The position numbers and the translations under genes were made by a program. This document shows positions 26,543-35,372 of a DNA stretch of 64,000 nt, piece after piece (the first letter of the stretch is position 1; each line of letters begins with the position of its first letter). This DNA is from RZYY01 sp036794825 (GTDB lineage: Bacteria > Bacteroidota > Bacteroidia > Bacteroidales > 4484-276): the NCBI GenBank assembly GCA_036794825.1, contig DAIRGA010000029.1:3166-67165 (forward strand), given 5' to 3'. The notes under the pieces are model-generated. The model was not told the origin of the DNA and did not search any database. It worked only from the letters and a program-made list of their open reading frames with translations.

Positions 26543-27376
26543 ATGTCAAATATATCAGCCGCAGACGTAGCAAAACTCCGTAAGCAAACCGGAGCCGGAA
26601 TGATGGATTGTAAACAGGCTCTGGGGGAAAGCAATGGAGATTTTGAAAAAGCAATCGAATTTCTGCGTAAAAAGGGGGCAAAAGTAGCCGCAAAACGTGC
26701 CGATAAAGATGCCACTGAAGGATTTGTAATGGCACAAACCAACAACAACAGCACTTTTGGTGTGGTTGTGATGGTAAACTGTGAAACCGACTTCGTGGGC
26801 AAGAGCGAAGAGTTTGTAACCTTTGTAAAAAATATTGCCTCCAAAGCAGTAGAAAACAAGGTAACCACGCTTGATGAGGCCCGCGCTATGAAGATTGGCG
26901 ACCTCACCATCGAACAAATGCTCAACGATCTTATCGGGAAAACCGGGGAGAAAATGGAATTCGACAGCTTTGCAGCCGTTGAAGCTCCTTTCGTGGCATC
27001 CTATAATCACCTGGGAAATAAAATTGGAACCCTCGTTGCCCTCAACATGACTCATCCTGATGTTGCTGAAAAAGGACACGATGTGGCAATGCAGATTGCA
27101 GCCATGAACCCGGTAGCCATTGATAAGGAAAACGTTACCCAGCACATGATTGATAAAGAGATTGAAATTGCAATGGAATTGGCACGTAAAGAGGGGAAAC
27201 CGGAAAATATGCTTGAAAAGATTGCTCAGGGAAGATTGCAGAAGTTTTTCAAAGAAAGCACTCTGCTTAACCAGGAGTTTATTAAGGACAACAAGAAGAG
27301 CGTTGGCGATTATCTGAAAGATTCAGATAAAAACCTGACCGTTACTGCTTTCTATCGTTTCGGAATTGGCTCATAA
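26543..27376 (+). CDS. tsf: Elongation factor Ts
   Basis: A 277-residue nucleotide-exchange factor for EF-Tu. The start has a UBA-like domain with AADVAKLRKQTGAGMMDCKQAL, then the core with VNCETDFVGKSEEF, the TDFV motif that contacts EF-Tu, and a C-terminal LLNQEFIKDNKKSVGDYLK segment. It is the last gene of the ribosomal group, and a strong intrinsic terminator follows 24 bases after the stop. Length and motifs are normal. Confidence 0.97.
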   Translation: MSNISAADVAKLRKQTGAGMMDCKQALGESNGDFEKAIEFLRKKGAKVAAKRADKDATEGFVMAQTNNNSTFGVVVMVNCETDFVGKSEEFVTFVKNIASKAVENKVTTLDEARAMKIGDLTIEQMLNDLIGKTGEKMEFDSFAAVEAPFVASYNHLGNKIGTLVALNMTHPDVAEKGHDVAMQIAAMNPVAIDKENVTQHMIDKEIEIAMELARKEGKPENMLEKIAQGRLQKFFKESTLLNQEFIKDNKKSVGDYLKDSDKNLTVTAFYRFGIGS

Positions 27377-27399
27377 ATAATAAAAGAATAAGCACCAAG

Positions 27400-27428
27400 A
27401 AGGCGATCCGATGTGGTCGCCTTTTTTG
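27400..27428 (+). terminator. Intrinsic terminator of the rplM-tsf group
   Basis: AAGGCGA (27400-27406) pairs with TCGCCTT (27417-27423), followed by a run of T residues. It lies shortly after the tsf stop codon. Confidence 0.85.
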
Positions 27429-27447
27429 TTTTCAGCAGAAATGGTTT

Positions 27448-27476
27448 AAAACAAAAACCCCCGCTTTTGGCGGGGG
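27448..27476 (-). terminator. Intrinsic terminator of the OsmC gene
   Basis: CCCCCGC (27458-27464) and GCGGGGG (27470-27476) form a perfect seven-pair stem with a five-base loop. Read on the minus strand it is followed by TTTTTGTTTT, so it terminates transcription from the OsmC gene and faces the tsf terminator. Confidence 0.85.
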
Positions 27477-27483
27477 CTACAAA

Positions 27484-27882
27484 TCAATCAGCAGTGTATG
27501 TATTAACTTCAATTGCAGGGGGATTCTTCAGGTGCTCTTTCACCGCACAAAGATTTGCCGTATTAATTAACGCGGATTTATACTTTTCGGGGAACGAAGC
27601 AGGAAGGTGCACCTGTAGTTCGATATGGTCAATCAGGCGGGTTTTATAGTTGTAGTTCATTTTCTGTGTGATCGAAATTTCATCCGTTGGAATGCCACGC
27701 TGGTCGCAGAACGATTTTATGTAAATTCCGGCACAGGTGCCGATTGAGGCAAGAAAGAGGGTAAAAGGAGCCGGAGCACTGCCATCGCCGCCTGCCTGCA
27801 AAGGTTGATCTGTGGGGATGATCTGTCCATTGATTTCGGCGTTGACTTTCTTTTTCCCTTCAAAAAAAATCTTCATTTCCAT
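27484..27882 (-). CDS. OsmC family protein
   Basis: A 132-residue protein of the OsmC/Ohr superfamily, thiol-dependent peroxidases or related stress proteins. The two conserved cysteines are present, in LFLASIGTCAGIYI and NTANLCAVKEHL, with LQAGGDGSAPAPFTLFL before the first. It is closer to the YhfA/OsmC-like branch than to Ohr, so peroxide reduction is probable but not certain. The ATG at 27882 is chosen because a -7 box (27913-27920) covers the upstream TTG at 27915. A perfect terminator follows. Confidence 0.88.
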   Translation of the reverse strand: MEMKIFFEGKKKVNAEINGQIIPTDQPLQAGGDGSAPAPFTLFLASIGTCAGIYIKSFCDQRGIPTDEISITQKMNYNYKTRLIDHIELQVHLPASFPEKYKSALINTANLCAVKEHLKNPPAIEVNTYTAD

Positions 27883-27912
27883 GTCCAATAATTTTAATTG
27901 CTTTTTGAACGG

Positions 27913-27920
27913 CAAAATTA
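27913..27920 (-). promoter_or_regulatory. -7 promoter box for the OsmC gene
   Basis: On the minus strand TAATTTTG, an exact -7 match, giving a leader of about 24 bases before the ATG at 27882. Confidence 0.45.
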
Positions 27921-28002
27921 CTTCTTCATTACCCGACAGCGACCAACTGTAAGATAATGTTTAGGCTTGTCCTGCAAGGGTTTTTGAGGAATGAGGGGTT
28001 TG

Positions 28003-29787
28003 TTATTCAACGCCAAACAGCAACAATCTATCCCGTACGGCTGCCTTTGCTGTCCATTGTTCAGGAATCACTTTCCAATTATTGTTTGCTAAAGGAGTCA
28101 TGGTTTTCTTATCCTTCAGCCAGTCAATTATCAGCCAGCGGATATCTTTCTCCGACTCGTACGTAATACGGTTTTTCAATTCAGCCTGAGGTATTCCTGA
28201 ACCGATTGTAAGGTGCCCGCCTCCGCCATTGCCCCGGTAGGAGTTGATAGCAACAGAATAAGTCTCATTCAGGAGAAATGGATTTCCATTGACAAATTGC
28301 GAAATATTGATTCTAAGCCCGGCAGGCCGGGATACATCTACGGTGTAAATTAAACCTTCCGCCGAATCGAGATTCCAGAAAGGGTTGGCCAATGAGGCTC
28401 TGCTGTTGGAACCCAATGCGATATTTCCTTCAGCATCTTTTCTGAAAAGCAGCATATTATCGGATTCGCTGCTCATTTGATTGAACCACAGTCCGGCCGA
28501 ATATTCAAGAAAATCTCTGATCTCCTGACCTGTAAGCGTCATGGTGTAAAGCTTGTTTTCGTAACGCTGAAATTTGAACATGTCTCTTACCATCAGTATG
28601 CCTTCGTCAATTTCAAGCTCGAATGACTGTGATGAGGTAAAAGAGACATCTGCACCGGTGATATCGAGCTGAACCTGATGAACAATGTCGGTAAATGCTG
28701 CATCCCCAAATAAAACCGGATAAGTTGACAAATATGAGGTGACTCCGGCCACTGGCTCAACCACCCACACTTTAGCCCTTTGCAGGTAAAGATCGAATTT
28801 GGCCATGAATTCCCCATCTGCCTTCTGTTCACTTATTTCTAACAATTCACCGGAGATTTCCTTCGCGTAAATGTTACCCTGAGTCAGATTCATTTGTATG
28901 GTGGCCACTGCGACCTGCCTGGCATTATTTCTTGATCCGAGTATCAGTACCTCGTCGCCATTGGTATTAGTGACCGTCTTGTGATTGCTTTTGTGGTCGT
29001 GGCCGACAAAGACCACATCAAATCCAGGAACCTGCTCTGCAATCAGCTGAGAAGCATTTTCGTTGAATGGGGTATCTGCGTCTTGACCAGAATAGGTGTA
29101 ATCAACACCAGCATGAAATAAGCCGATTACCAGATCAGGTTTTTCTTTATCTTGGATGATGGCTACCCATTTTTTGGCGCTTTCGATCATGTCCTGAAAC
29201 TCAATACCTTGCCAGGTATTTTCAGGCAGCCACTTTGGAATAGCGGGTGTAATAAGGCCAAGCACGGCAATTTTGACCCCCTGCCGTTTAATTATCTTAT
29301 AAGGCTCAAAGAAAGGTTCTCCCGAGTTTTTTTCAACAGCGTTTGCTGCCAGCCAGGGGAACGAAAACTCTTTCCTGATTCTGTGGTAAACATCCGGTCC
29401 TGGCTCAATATCATGGTTTCCCACTGTGGCTGCATCGTATTGCATTTCGTTCATTACCCTGGAGACGATATGTGGTTCATCGGTTTTTATGAAGTTGTAA
29501 AAGTAGATTAATGGATCGCCCTGAAGTATATCTCCATTGTCAAGCAAAATGACTTCCTGACCGGGAATACTTCTTTCCTTTTTCACAAAACCCGCAATGT
29601 GGGCAAGCGAGAAATCCAACGCCTCATCATTGATTAGATCATGGGGAAAGATAGCTCCATGAATATCAGTAGTTTCGATGATTTTTATGGTGATGTTATC
29701 CGGCCGGCGGGAATTTTGGCAGGATATAATTATGATAAATCCCACAGCCGCAAGCATTAAAAAAAGTGGTCTGGAAGTGATCGTCAT
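28003..29787 (-). CDS. Lipoprotein 5'-nucleotidase / 2',3'-cyclic phosphodiesterase
   Basis: This 594-residue exported enzyme has a lipobox (IISC, C23). Residues 35-310 form a metallophosphatase domain with TTDIHGAIFPHD, LDNGDILQGDP, VGNHDIE, GLFHAGVD and VGHDHKSN, giving the metal ligands of the UshA family. The C-terminal half is a 5_nucleotid_C domain with substrate-stacking and GNGGGGHL elements near the end. It should release nucleosides and phosphate from extracytoplasmic nucleotides. It is divergent from the MATE gene. Whether it prefers 5'-nucleotides or 2',3'-cyclic ones cannot be read from sequence. Confidence 0.92.
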   Translation of the reverse strand: MTITSRPLFLMLAAVGFIIIISCQNSRRPDNITIKIIETTDIHGAIFPHDLINDEALDFSLAHIAGFVKKERSIPGQEVILLDNGDILQGDPLIYFYNFIKTDEPHIVSRVMNEMQYDAATVGNHDIEPGPDVYHRIRKEFSFPWLAANAVEKNSGEPFFEPYKIIKRQGVKIAVLGLITPAIPKWLPENTWQGIEFQDMIESAKKWVAIIQDKEKPDLVIGLFHAGVDYTYSGQDADTPFNENASQLIAEQVPGFDVVFVGHDHKSNHKTVTNTNGDEVLILGSRNNARQVAVATIQMNLTQGNIYAKEISGELLEISEQKADGEFMAKFDLYLQRAKVWVVEPVAGVTSYLSTYPVLFGDAAFTDIVHQVQLDITGADVSFTSSQSFELEIDEGILMVRDMFKFQRYENKLYTMTLTGQEIRDFLEYSAGLWFNQMSSESDNMLLFRKDAEGNIALGSNSRASLANPFWNLDSAEGLIYTVDVSRPAGLRINISQFVNGNPFLLNETYSVAINSYRGNGGGGHLTIGSGIPQAELKNRITYESEKDIRWLIIDWLKDKKTMTPLANNNWKVIPEQWTAKAAVRDRLLLFGVE

Positions 29788-29900
29788 TTTGAGTAAGATT
29801 AAAAATTGACAATATTAGTCTTTTCCGGTAAACAAAAACCAATGCTTCAGGTTTGATAACGACATTGATTTCAACTAAGAATCAGCAACTTTCAACTTTT

Positions 29901-31262
29901 ATGTCCACGCGCCTCGATTTTGTAACTACGCCGGTTCCGCGTCTGATCCGAAAACTGGCGCTTCCCACCAGCATTGGTTTCTTTTTTAATACCATGTTCA
30001 ACGTTGTGGATACCTGGTTTGCCGGAATGATTTCCACAACAGCGCAGGCCGGGATGGCATTATCATTTCCGGTATTTTTCGTAATTCTTGCAATGGGTAT
30101 GGGCATTGGAACCGGAACTACAGCGCTGATTGCCAATGCGCTCGGAAAGCGTGATGAAGAGTCTGCCAAACTCTATGCCCGGCAGGCGCTCACTTTTGGT
30201 TTTATCCTGTCGGTTCTTCTGTCGTTAGCCGGGTACCTGTTGGTTCCATATCTTTTCCGGTTTATGAATGCTGAAGGTGAATACCTTCGCCTGGCACTCG
30301 ATTACATGAATGTGATTCTTCTTTCGTCGGTTGCATTTTTGATGAATGGCATCCTTAACGGTATTCTCTCCTCGCGAGGTGATGCTGTTTCGTTCAGAAA
30401 TATGCTGATTGCCGGAGCCATTCTCAATGTTTTTTTCGACCCTGTGCTGATGTATGGCTGGTTCGGTTTTCCTGAGATGGGAATAGCCGGTATTGCCCTA
30501 TCCACGGTGATTATACAGTTTGGAGGAACGCTTTACCTCGGATACAGGGTTAGACGAACCGAGCTTTTTGCAATGATCGAATGGAGGCTTTTCCTACCTA
30601 TTAAAAGTTACCTGAATGAGATCGCCAGTCAGGGTTTCCCGGCGAGTTTCAATATGTTTACCATTGCAATCGGAATATTTATTATCACCTGGTTTATCAG
30701 CATTTTTGGGGAAGATGGAGTGGCTGCATACGGTATTGCCACACGGATTGAGCAAATCGCCCTGCTGCCTACCATAGGATTTAATGTTGCTGCACTGACC
30801 ATTGCCGGCAATAATTTCGGCGCCGGAAAGATAGACCGGGTAACCGAAGCCTACAGGAAAAATCTACATTACGGCTTCATTATCATGACAATCGGTATGG
30901 TATGGATTTTTCTTTTTCCAAATTTCCTTATGAAACTCTTTACCAGCGACCCTGAAGTGATTTCCATCGGCGCTGAATACCTGCGGATCGCAACGCTTGT
31001 GTTCAACGCTTATCTGCTCCTGAATGTTTCTGTTGCCATAATGCAAGGAATTAAAAAACCAATGTTTGCGGTCTGGATTGGCATTTACCGGCAGGTTATC
31101 ATGCCCTTGTCGCTGCTTGGGATGCTGGTACATTTGATGGGTTTCGGTCTGCCAGCCATCTGGTGGGGAGTGGTGATCATCAATTGGTCGGCAGCATTGA
31201 TTGCAGTGTGGTTTACAATGAAAAAACTCAGAAAGATTAAGGGGAATGGGGAAGTGGGGTAG
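29901..31262 (+). CDS. MATE family efflux transporter
   Basis: A 453-residue polytopic protein with about twelve membrane segments in two homologous halves. Family features are PRLIRKLALPTSIGFFFNTMFNVVD at the start with VDTWF just after, the glycine-rich loop GMGIGTGTTALIANALG, and GFNVAALTIAGNNFGAGK in the second half. It should export cationic drugs or metabolites using a proton or sodium gradient. The ATG at 29901 (MSTRLDFVTTP) is preferred to a TTG at 29853. The last codons lie in a G-run tract that continues past the stop. Substrate unknown. Confidence 0.93.
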   Translation: MSTRLDFVTTPVPRLIRKLALPTSIGFFFNTMFNVVDTWFAGMISTTAQAGMALSFPVFFVILAMGMGIGTGTTALIANALGKRDEESAKLYARQALTFGFILSVLLSLAGYLLVPYLFRFMNAEGEYLRLALDYMNVILLSSVAFLMNGILNGILSSRGDAVSFRNMLIAGAILNVFFDPVLMYGWFGFPEMGIAGIALSTVIIQFGGTLYLGYRVRRTELFAMIEWRLFLPIKSYLNEIASQGFPASFNMFTIAIGIFIITWFISIFGEDGVAAYGIATRIEQIALLPTIGFNVAALTIAGNNFGAGKIDRVTEAYRKNLHYGFIIMTIGMVWIFLFPNFLMKLFTSDPEVISIGAEYLRIATLVFNAYLLLNVSVAIMQGIKKPMFAVWIGIYRQVIMPLSLLGMLVHLMGFGLPAIWWGVVIINWSAALIAVWFTMKKLRKIKGNGEVG

Positions 31263-31299
31263 AGATGAAATGGGGTATTGGGATAATGGGGTGATGGGG
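31241..31299 (+). repeat. G-run tract with G-quadruplex potential
   Basis: Seven runs of three or four G in 59 bases: 31241, 31248, 31256, 31272, 31280, 31288 and 31296. The last four (31272-31299) have loops of 4, 5 and 4 bases and could form a quadruplex on the plus strand. It covers the MATE stop codon. Degenerate palindrome-like sequence (GGCGTAAGCGCTCAGTCG, about 31329-31346) follows in the same 265-base gap. Confidence 0.6.
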
Positions 31300-31527
31300 A
31301 TGCAGATACCCTGTGGCTGAGACTTCGGCGTAAGCGCTCAGTCGAACGCTTGTCGAATCCATGTTGACTGCGGACTGCCGACTTTTTTCTTAAAATCAAT
31401 CCTCAAGAGGGCATTTTCAATTGGGACAAATGGCATCAATATTTAATTCTTGTGAACAACACGGTGAGAGCTACGTTAATAGCGGCAACAAAAAAATATT
31501 GCCAACATTTTTCCAAACATTTAATTG

Positions 31528-32184
31528 GTGAATAAAAAAGAACAAATTATCAAAGTACATCATACCAGGCAGTTAACCGATTCAACCTATGTATTGAGAT
31601 TCGACCGGAACGGTATTGAGTTTACTGCCGGCCAGCACGTAATCCTTGGAATTAAAGACCAGAGCAACGCTCGCGAGTACTCTGTTTACAGTGGCGAAAA
31701 AGACGCTTTTTTTGAGGTGCTGATTAAAGAGGTTCTGGAAGGCGATGTGTCGAAAAAACTAAAAAAACTCACGCAAGGCACACAATTGCAGATGGATGGT
31801 CCGTTGGGCTTTTTCAACCTGAATCCTTTACAAATCCCAACTTCGAAATACATCCTGATTGCCACCGGCACCGGAATAGCCCCGTTCAGAAGTTTTGTGA
31901 GGTCATACCCAGGGCTCAATTACACCATCCTTCATGGTGTGCGTTATGGTAATGAAGCTTACGACCGCCATGAATACGACACTTCGAGATATATTCTTTG
32001 CACCACCGGTGATAAGTCAGGGCATTACCACGGAAGAGTGACAGAATACCTCAGGCTGGTCTCCATTGATCCTGAAGCCGAATATTACCTCTGCGGTAAT
32101 GTAAAAATGATTCACGAGGCTTTTGACATTCTTGCCGAAAAAGGAGTGAAATCGGATCATTTGCACTCAGAGGTCTATTTCTAA
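31528..32184 (+). CDS. Ferredoxin-NADP reductase-type flavoprotein
   Basis: A 218-residue oxidoreductase of the ferredoxin-NADP reductase fold. An FAD-binding beta barrel comes first (FTAGQHVILG, and REYSVYSG, which matches the RxYS FAD motif). An NAD(P) domain follows (LIATGTGIAPFRSF and YYLCGNVKMIHEAF). It has no iron-sulfur motif, so it needs a separate electron partner, probably ferredoxin or flavodoxin. There is no ATG near the conserved start: TTG (31525) and GTG (31528) are adjacent, and I chose GTG. It is 104 bases upstream of htpG. Confidence 0.88.
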   Translation: MNKKEQIIKVHHTRQLTDSTYVLRFDRNGIEFTAGQHVILGIKDQSNAREYSVYSGEKDAFFEVLIKEVLEGDVSKKLKKLTQGTQLQMDGPLGFFNLNPLQIPTSKYILIATGTGIAPFRSFVRSYPGLNYTILHGVRYGNEAYDRHEYDTSRYILCTTGDKSGHYHGRVTEYLRLVSIDPEAEYYLCGNVKMIHEAFDILAEKGVKSDHLHSEVYF

Positions 32185-32288
32185 CCGCCGCCAGTTATTT
32201 GTTCTGGTTCCTTGTTTGTCAAAATGTCAGCACACCACCGCATGGCATATGCTTTGATTTTCCCTGCGAAACTTTAAAAATAACCAAT

Positions 32289-34193
32289 ATGCAGACTGGA
32301 AAAATCAACGTACAGACCGAAAACATTTTCCCGATTATTAAGAAATTCCTCTATTCGGATCATGAAATTTTTCTTCGGGAATTGATATCCAACGCAGTAG
32401 ATGCTACCCAAAAACTCAAAACCTTAGCCAGCACCGGCCATTTCAAGGATGAACTGGGCGACCTGACCATCCAGGTAATTGCTGACAAAAAGCGGGGAAC
32501 CATCACCATCAAAGACCGTGGTATTGGTATGACCGCCGAGGAGGTTAATAAATACATCAACCAGATTGCTTTCTCGAGCGCCGAAGAGTTTGTGAAGAAA
32601 TTCAAAACCAAAACCGAAGCCGAACAGAATGCCATCATTGGCCACTTTGGTCTGGGATTTTATTCCTCTTTCATGGTTTCGGATAAAGTGGAACTCGTGA
32701 CCAAGACCTACAAAAAAGGAGGTTCCACAAAAGCTGTAAAATGGAGTTGCGACGGAAGTCCGGATTACACGATCGAAGATGCCGATAAAACAGATCGCGG
32801 CACCGAGGTAACTTTGTACATTTCAAAGGAGGAAAAAGAGTTCCTCGAAGACCATAAAATCCGTGAGTTATTGAAGAAATACTGCAGTTTTCTGCCGGTT
32901 CCCATACAGTTTGGAACGAAAAAGGAGAGTGTTAAAGTGGAAGGAGAAAAGGACAAGGACGGCAATGATAAATATATTGACGCCGAAAAGCCCAACATCA
33001 TCAACAACACTGATCCTCTGTGGAAAAAAGCCCCTGTTGATCTAAAGGATGAAGATTACAATGCTTTTTACCGCGAGCTGTATCCGATGAATTTCGAGGA
33101 ACCGCTTTTCCACATTCACCTCAATGTGGATTATCCCTTCAACCTGACCGGTATCCTATATTTCCCCAAAGTGAAGCGCAATTTCGAAGTGCAGCGCGAT
33201 AAAATTCAATTGTATGTAAACCAGGTGTTTGTAACAGATTCAGTAGAAGGCATCGTGCCGGATTTTCTGACTTTACTTCATGGCGTCCTCGACTCACCGG
33301 ATATCCCGCTCAACGTTTCGAGAAGCTATCTGCAGAGCGATCGCCGGGTGAAGCAGATTTCCAACCACATCATGAAAAAGGTGGCAGATAAGCTGGAAGA
33401 TATTTTCAAAAACCAGCGTGAGGAGTTCGAGAAGAAGTGGGACGATATCAAGGTTTTTATCGAGTATGGAATGATTTCGGAAGAGAAATTCTACGAGCGC
33501 GCCCACAAGTTCTGTCTTTTTAAAAATATTGAAGGTAAATATTTCACCTTTGATGGTTACAAGGATAAGATCAAGGAGCAGCAAACCGACAAGGACAAGA
33601 AACTGGTTTACCTTTATGCCACCAATAAAGAGGAGCAGCACAGCTACATCGAGGCTGCCACGGCACGCGGATACGACGTACTACTGATGGACGGAGTGCT
33701 GGACAATCACTTCATCAACACCATCGAGCATAAGCTGGAAAACTCCTCATTCGTGCGTGTGGATGCTGACACCATTGATAAGCTGATCAAAAAGTTGGAC
33801 GACGACAGCCTTTCGAAAATTGATGACAAGCAAAAGGAATCCTTAAAGCCTGTTTTTGAAAGCGTTGTGGATAAATCGAAATTCACCATTGTTTTCGACA
33901 GTCTGAGTGAAACCGACCTCCCGGTGATGATCACTCAACCAGAGTTCCTGCGCCGGATGAAGGATATGTCAGCGCTTGGTGGAGGTTACAGCGGTCTTGG
34001 AGGATTCCCTGACATGTACAACCTGGTGGTAAACTGCAACCACAACCTGGTTTACAAGATGGCCAATGACGACAATGCCGAAAATCGTGAGAAACTGGCA
34101 AAACAGCTTACCGATCTTGCCCTTCTGTCTCAAAACCTGCTAAAGGGAGAAGATCTGACCAGATTCATCAAACGAAGTGTTGATATATTATAA
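32289..34193 (+). CDS. htpG: Molecular chaperone HtpG (Hsp90)
   Basis: The 634-residue chaperone has the GHKL ATPase domain: FLRELISNAVDATQKL with the Mg-binding Asn, IKDRGIGMTAEE, and IGHFGLGFYSSFMV. The middle domain contains YFPKVKRNFEVQRDKIQLYVN, and the C-terminal dimer domain ends the protein. The frame is open 30 codons upstream, but MQTGKINVQTENIF at 32289 matches relatives. A 14-pair hairpin follows 24 bases after the stop. I see no clear heat-shock operator. Confidence 0.96.
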   Translation: MQTGKINVQTENIFPIIKKFLYSDHEIFLRELISNAVDATQKLKTLASTGHFKDELGDLTIQVIADKKRGTITIKDRGIGMTAEEVNKYINQIAFSSAEEFVKKFKTKTEAEQNAIIGHFGLGFYSSFMVSDKVELVTKTYKKGGSTKAVKWSCDGSPDYTIEDADKTDRGTEVTLYISKEEKEFLEDHKIRELLKKYCSFLPVPIQFGTKKESVKVEGEKDKDGNDKYIDAEKPNIINNTDPLWKKAPVDLKDEDYNAFYRELYPMNFEEPLFHIHLNVDYPFNLTGILYFPKVKRNFEVQRDKIQLYVNQVFVTDSVEGIVPDFLTLLHGVLDSPDIPLNVSRSYLQSDRRVKQISNHIMKKVADKLEDIFKNQREEFEKKWDDIKVFIEYGMISEEKFYERAHKFCLFKNIEGKYFTFDGYKDKIKEQQTDKDKKLVYLYATNKEEQHSYIEAATARGYDVLLMDGVLDNHFINTIEHKLENSSFVRVDADTIDKLIKKLDDDSLSKIDDKQKESLKPVFESVVDKSKFTIVFDSLSETDLPVMITQPEFLRRMKDMSALGGGYSGLGGFPDMYNLVVNCNHNLVYKMANDDNAENREKLAKQLTDLALLSQNLLKGEDLTRFIKRSVDIL

Positions 34194-34217
34194 ACATCCC
34201 AAATAAATTCACTTCCT

Positions 34218-34249
34218 GCGGCGTTGATTGCTTTTGCAATTAATGCCGC
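34218..34249 (+). terminator. Long hairpin after htpG
   Basis: Fourteen pairs with two G-U and a TTTT loop: GCGGCGTTGATTGC with GCAATTAATGCCGC. No T-run follows, so it is either a weak terminator, an mRNA 3' stabiliser, or a leader element for lemA, which begins 24 bases later. Confidence 0.45.
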
Positions 34250-34273
34250 TAATATTAAAACAAAAAGTTCACT

Positions 34274-34870
34274 ATGAAAAACATCAAATTGTACGTGATC
34301 CTAGCCGTAATTGCCCTGGTAGTGATCGTTTTTGTGTCGGGCATCAAATCAACTTACAACACCATCATCCAGTACGACGAGCAGGTAAATCTTTCCTGGT
34401 CGCAGGTTGTAACCGATTATCAGCGCCGTATGGATCTGATTCCTAATCTTGTAAACACTGTAAAGGGTTATGCCGAATTTGAGCAGGAGACCCTGATGGG
34501 AGTGATCGAAGCACGTTCCAAAGCCACCAAAGTTGAATTGAATGTTGACAAACTGGATGAGGCCTCATTGCGCCAGATTGAGCAGTCGCAGCAGGCCCTG
34601 AGCTCCGCACTGAGCCGCCTTCTGGTTACCGTGGAGCGTTATCCCGATCTGAAGGCAAACACCAACTTTCGCGACCTACAGGCGCAGCTCGAAGGCACCG
34701 AGAACCGGATTGCCAACGCACGCCGAAAGTTCAACGAGTCAACACAGACTTACAACTCTTTCATTCGTATGTTTCCTAAAAACCTCTACGCAAGTATTTT
34801 TGGCTTTGAGAAGAAACCCTACTTTGAGGCCGCAGCTGGTGCCGAAAAGGCTCCCGAGGTGCAGTTTTAA
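34274..34870 (+). CDS. LemA family protein
   Basis: A 198-residue protein with an N-terminal membrane anchor (about 5-25) and a periplasmic helical bundle. Family signature strings are YDEQVNLSWSQVVTDYQRR and MDLIPNLVNTVKGYAEFE, and later FNESTQTYNSFIRMFPKNL. LemA proteins are widespread and of uncertain function. The two genes that follow (26 and 23 bases later) both encode TPM domains, the common LemA-TPM arrangement, so the three probably act together at the inner membrane. Confidence 0.93.
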   Translation: MKNIKLYVILAVIALVVIVFVSGIKSTYNTIIQYDEQVNLSWSQVVTDYQRRMDLIPNLVNTVKGYAEFEQETLMGVIEARSKATKVELNVDKLDEASLRQIEQSQQALSSALSRLLVTVERYPDLKANTNFRDLQAQLEGTENRIANARRKFNESTQTYNSFIRMFPKNLYASIFGFEKKPYFEAAAGAEKAPEVQF

Positions 34871-34896
34871 TCCATCCACAATCAAAATCTTGTTTG

Positions 34897-35349
34897 ATGA
34901 AAACTACTGCTAAACCAGGTAAATTGTTTTCTGACTCTGACGAAATCTCTGTTAAACAGGCTATTATAAATGCAGAGTTGAACACCTCCGGCGAAATCAG
35001 GGTGCATATTGAAGACAAATGTGCAACCGATGTACTCGACAGGGCAGCTTATGTGTTTGAGAAGCTTGGTATGCACAAAACAAACCAGCGAAATGGAGTG
35101 CTGTTTTATCTTGCTGCAAAAGACCAAAAGTTTGCCGTGATCGGCGATGCTGGTATCAATGCAGTGATTCCTCCATCGTTTTGGGAAGATCTTAAAAGTG
35201 AAATGATCGGATTTTTTCGCAAGGATCAGATTGCTGACGGATTGATCTTTGGCATTCAAAAGACGGGCGAGCATCTGAAGAAGCACTTTCCTTACAAGTT
35301 GGATGATAAAAATGAGCTTTCTGATGACCTATCTTTCGGCAAAGTCTGA
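34897..35349 (+). CDS. TPM domain protein without signal peptide
   Basis: This 150-residue protein consists of a single TPM (TLP18.3/Psb32/MOLO-1) domain: ISVKQAIINAELNTSGEIRVHIED, then GVLFYLAAKDQKFAVIGDAGINAV and GFFRKDQIADGLIFGIQKTGEHL. Unlike most YgcG-like relatives it has no signal peptide and no membrane segment, so the domain appears cytoplasmic. It lies between lemA and a second, exported TPM gene. The ATG at 34897 is used rather than the TTG three bases earlier. TPM domains have been linked to phosphatase activity and to protein repair in plastids; the role here is unknown. Confidence 0.88.
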   Translation: MKTTAKPGKLFSDSDEISVKQAIINAELNTSGEIRVHIEDKCATDVLDRAAYVFEKLGMHKTNQRNGVLFYLAAKDQKFAVIGDAGINAVIPPSFWEDLKSEMIGFFRKDQIADGLIFGIQKTGEHLKKHFPYKLDDKNELSDDLSFGKV

Positions 35350-35372
35350 TTAAACCCTCAAAAACAAACGCA

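Noticed and set aside
25989..26925. Long open frames on the minus strand opposite rpsB and tsf
   Set aside because: They are produced by the purine-rich, Lys/Glu-rich codons of S2 and EF-Ts; the predicted proteins are low-complexity Ser/Phe/Leu and have no promoter.
32253..32262. TATGCTTTG before htpG as a promoter
   Set aside because: Spacing inside the box is one base too long for TAnnTTTG and there is no -33 element.
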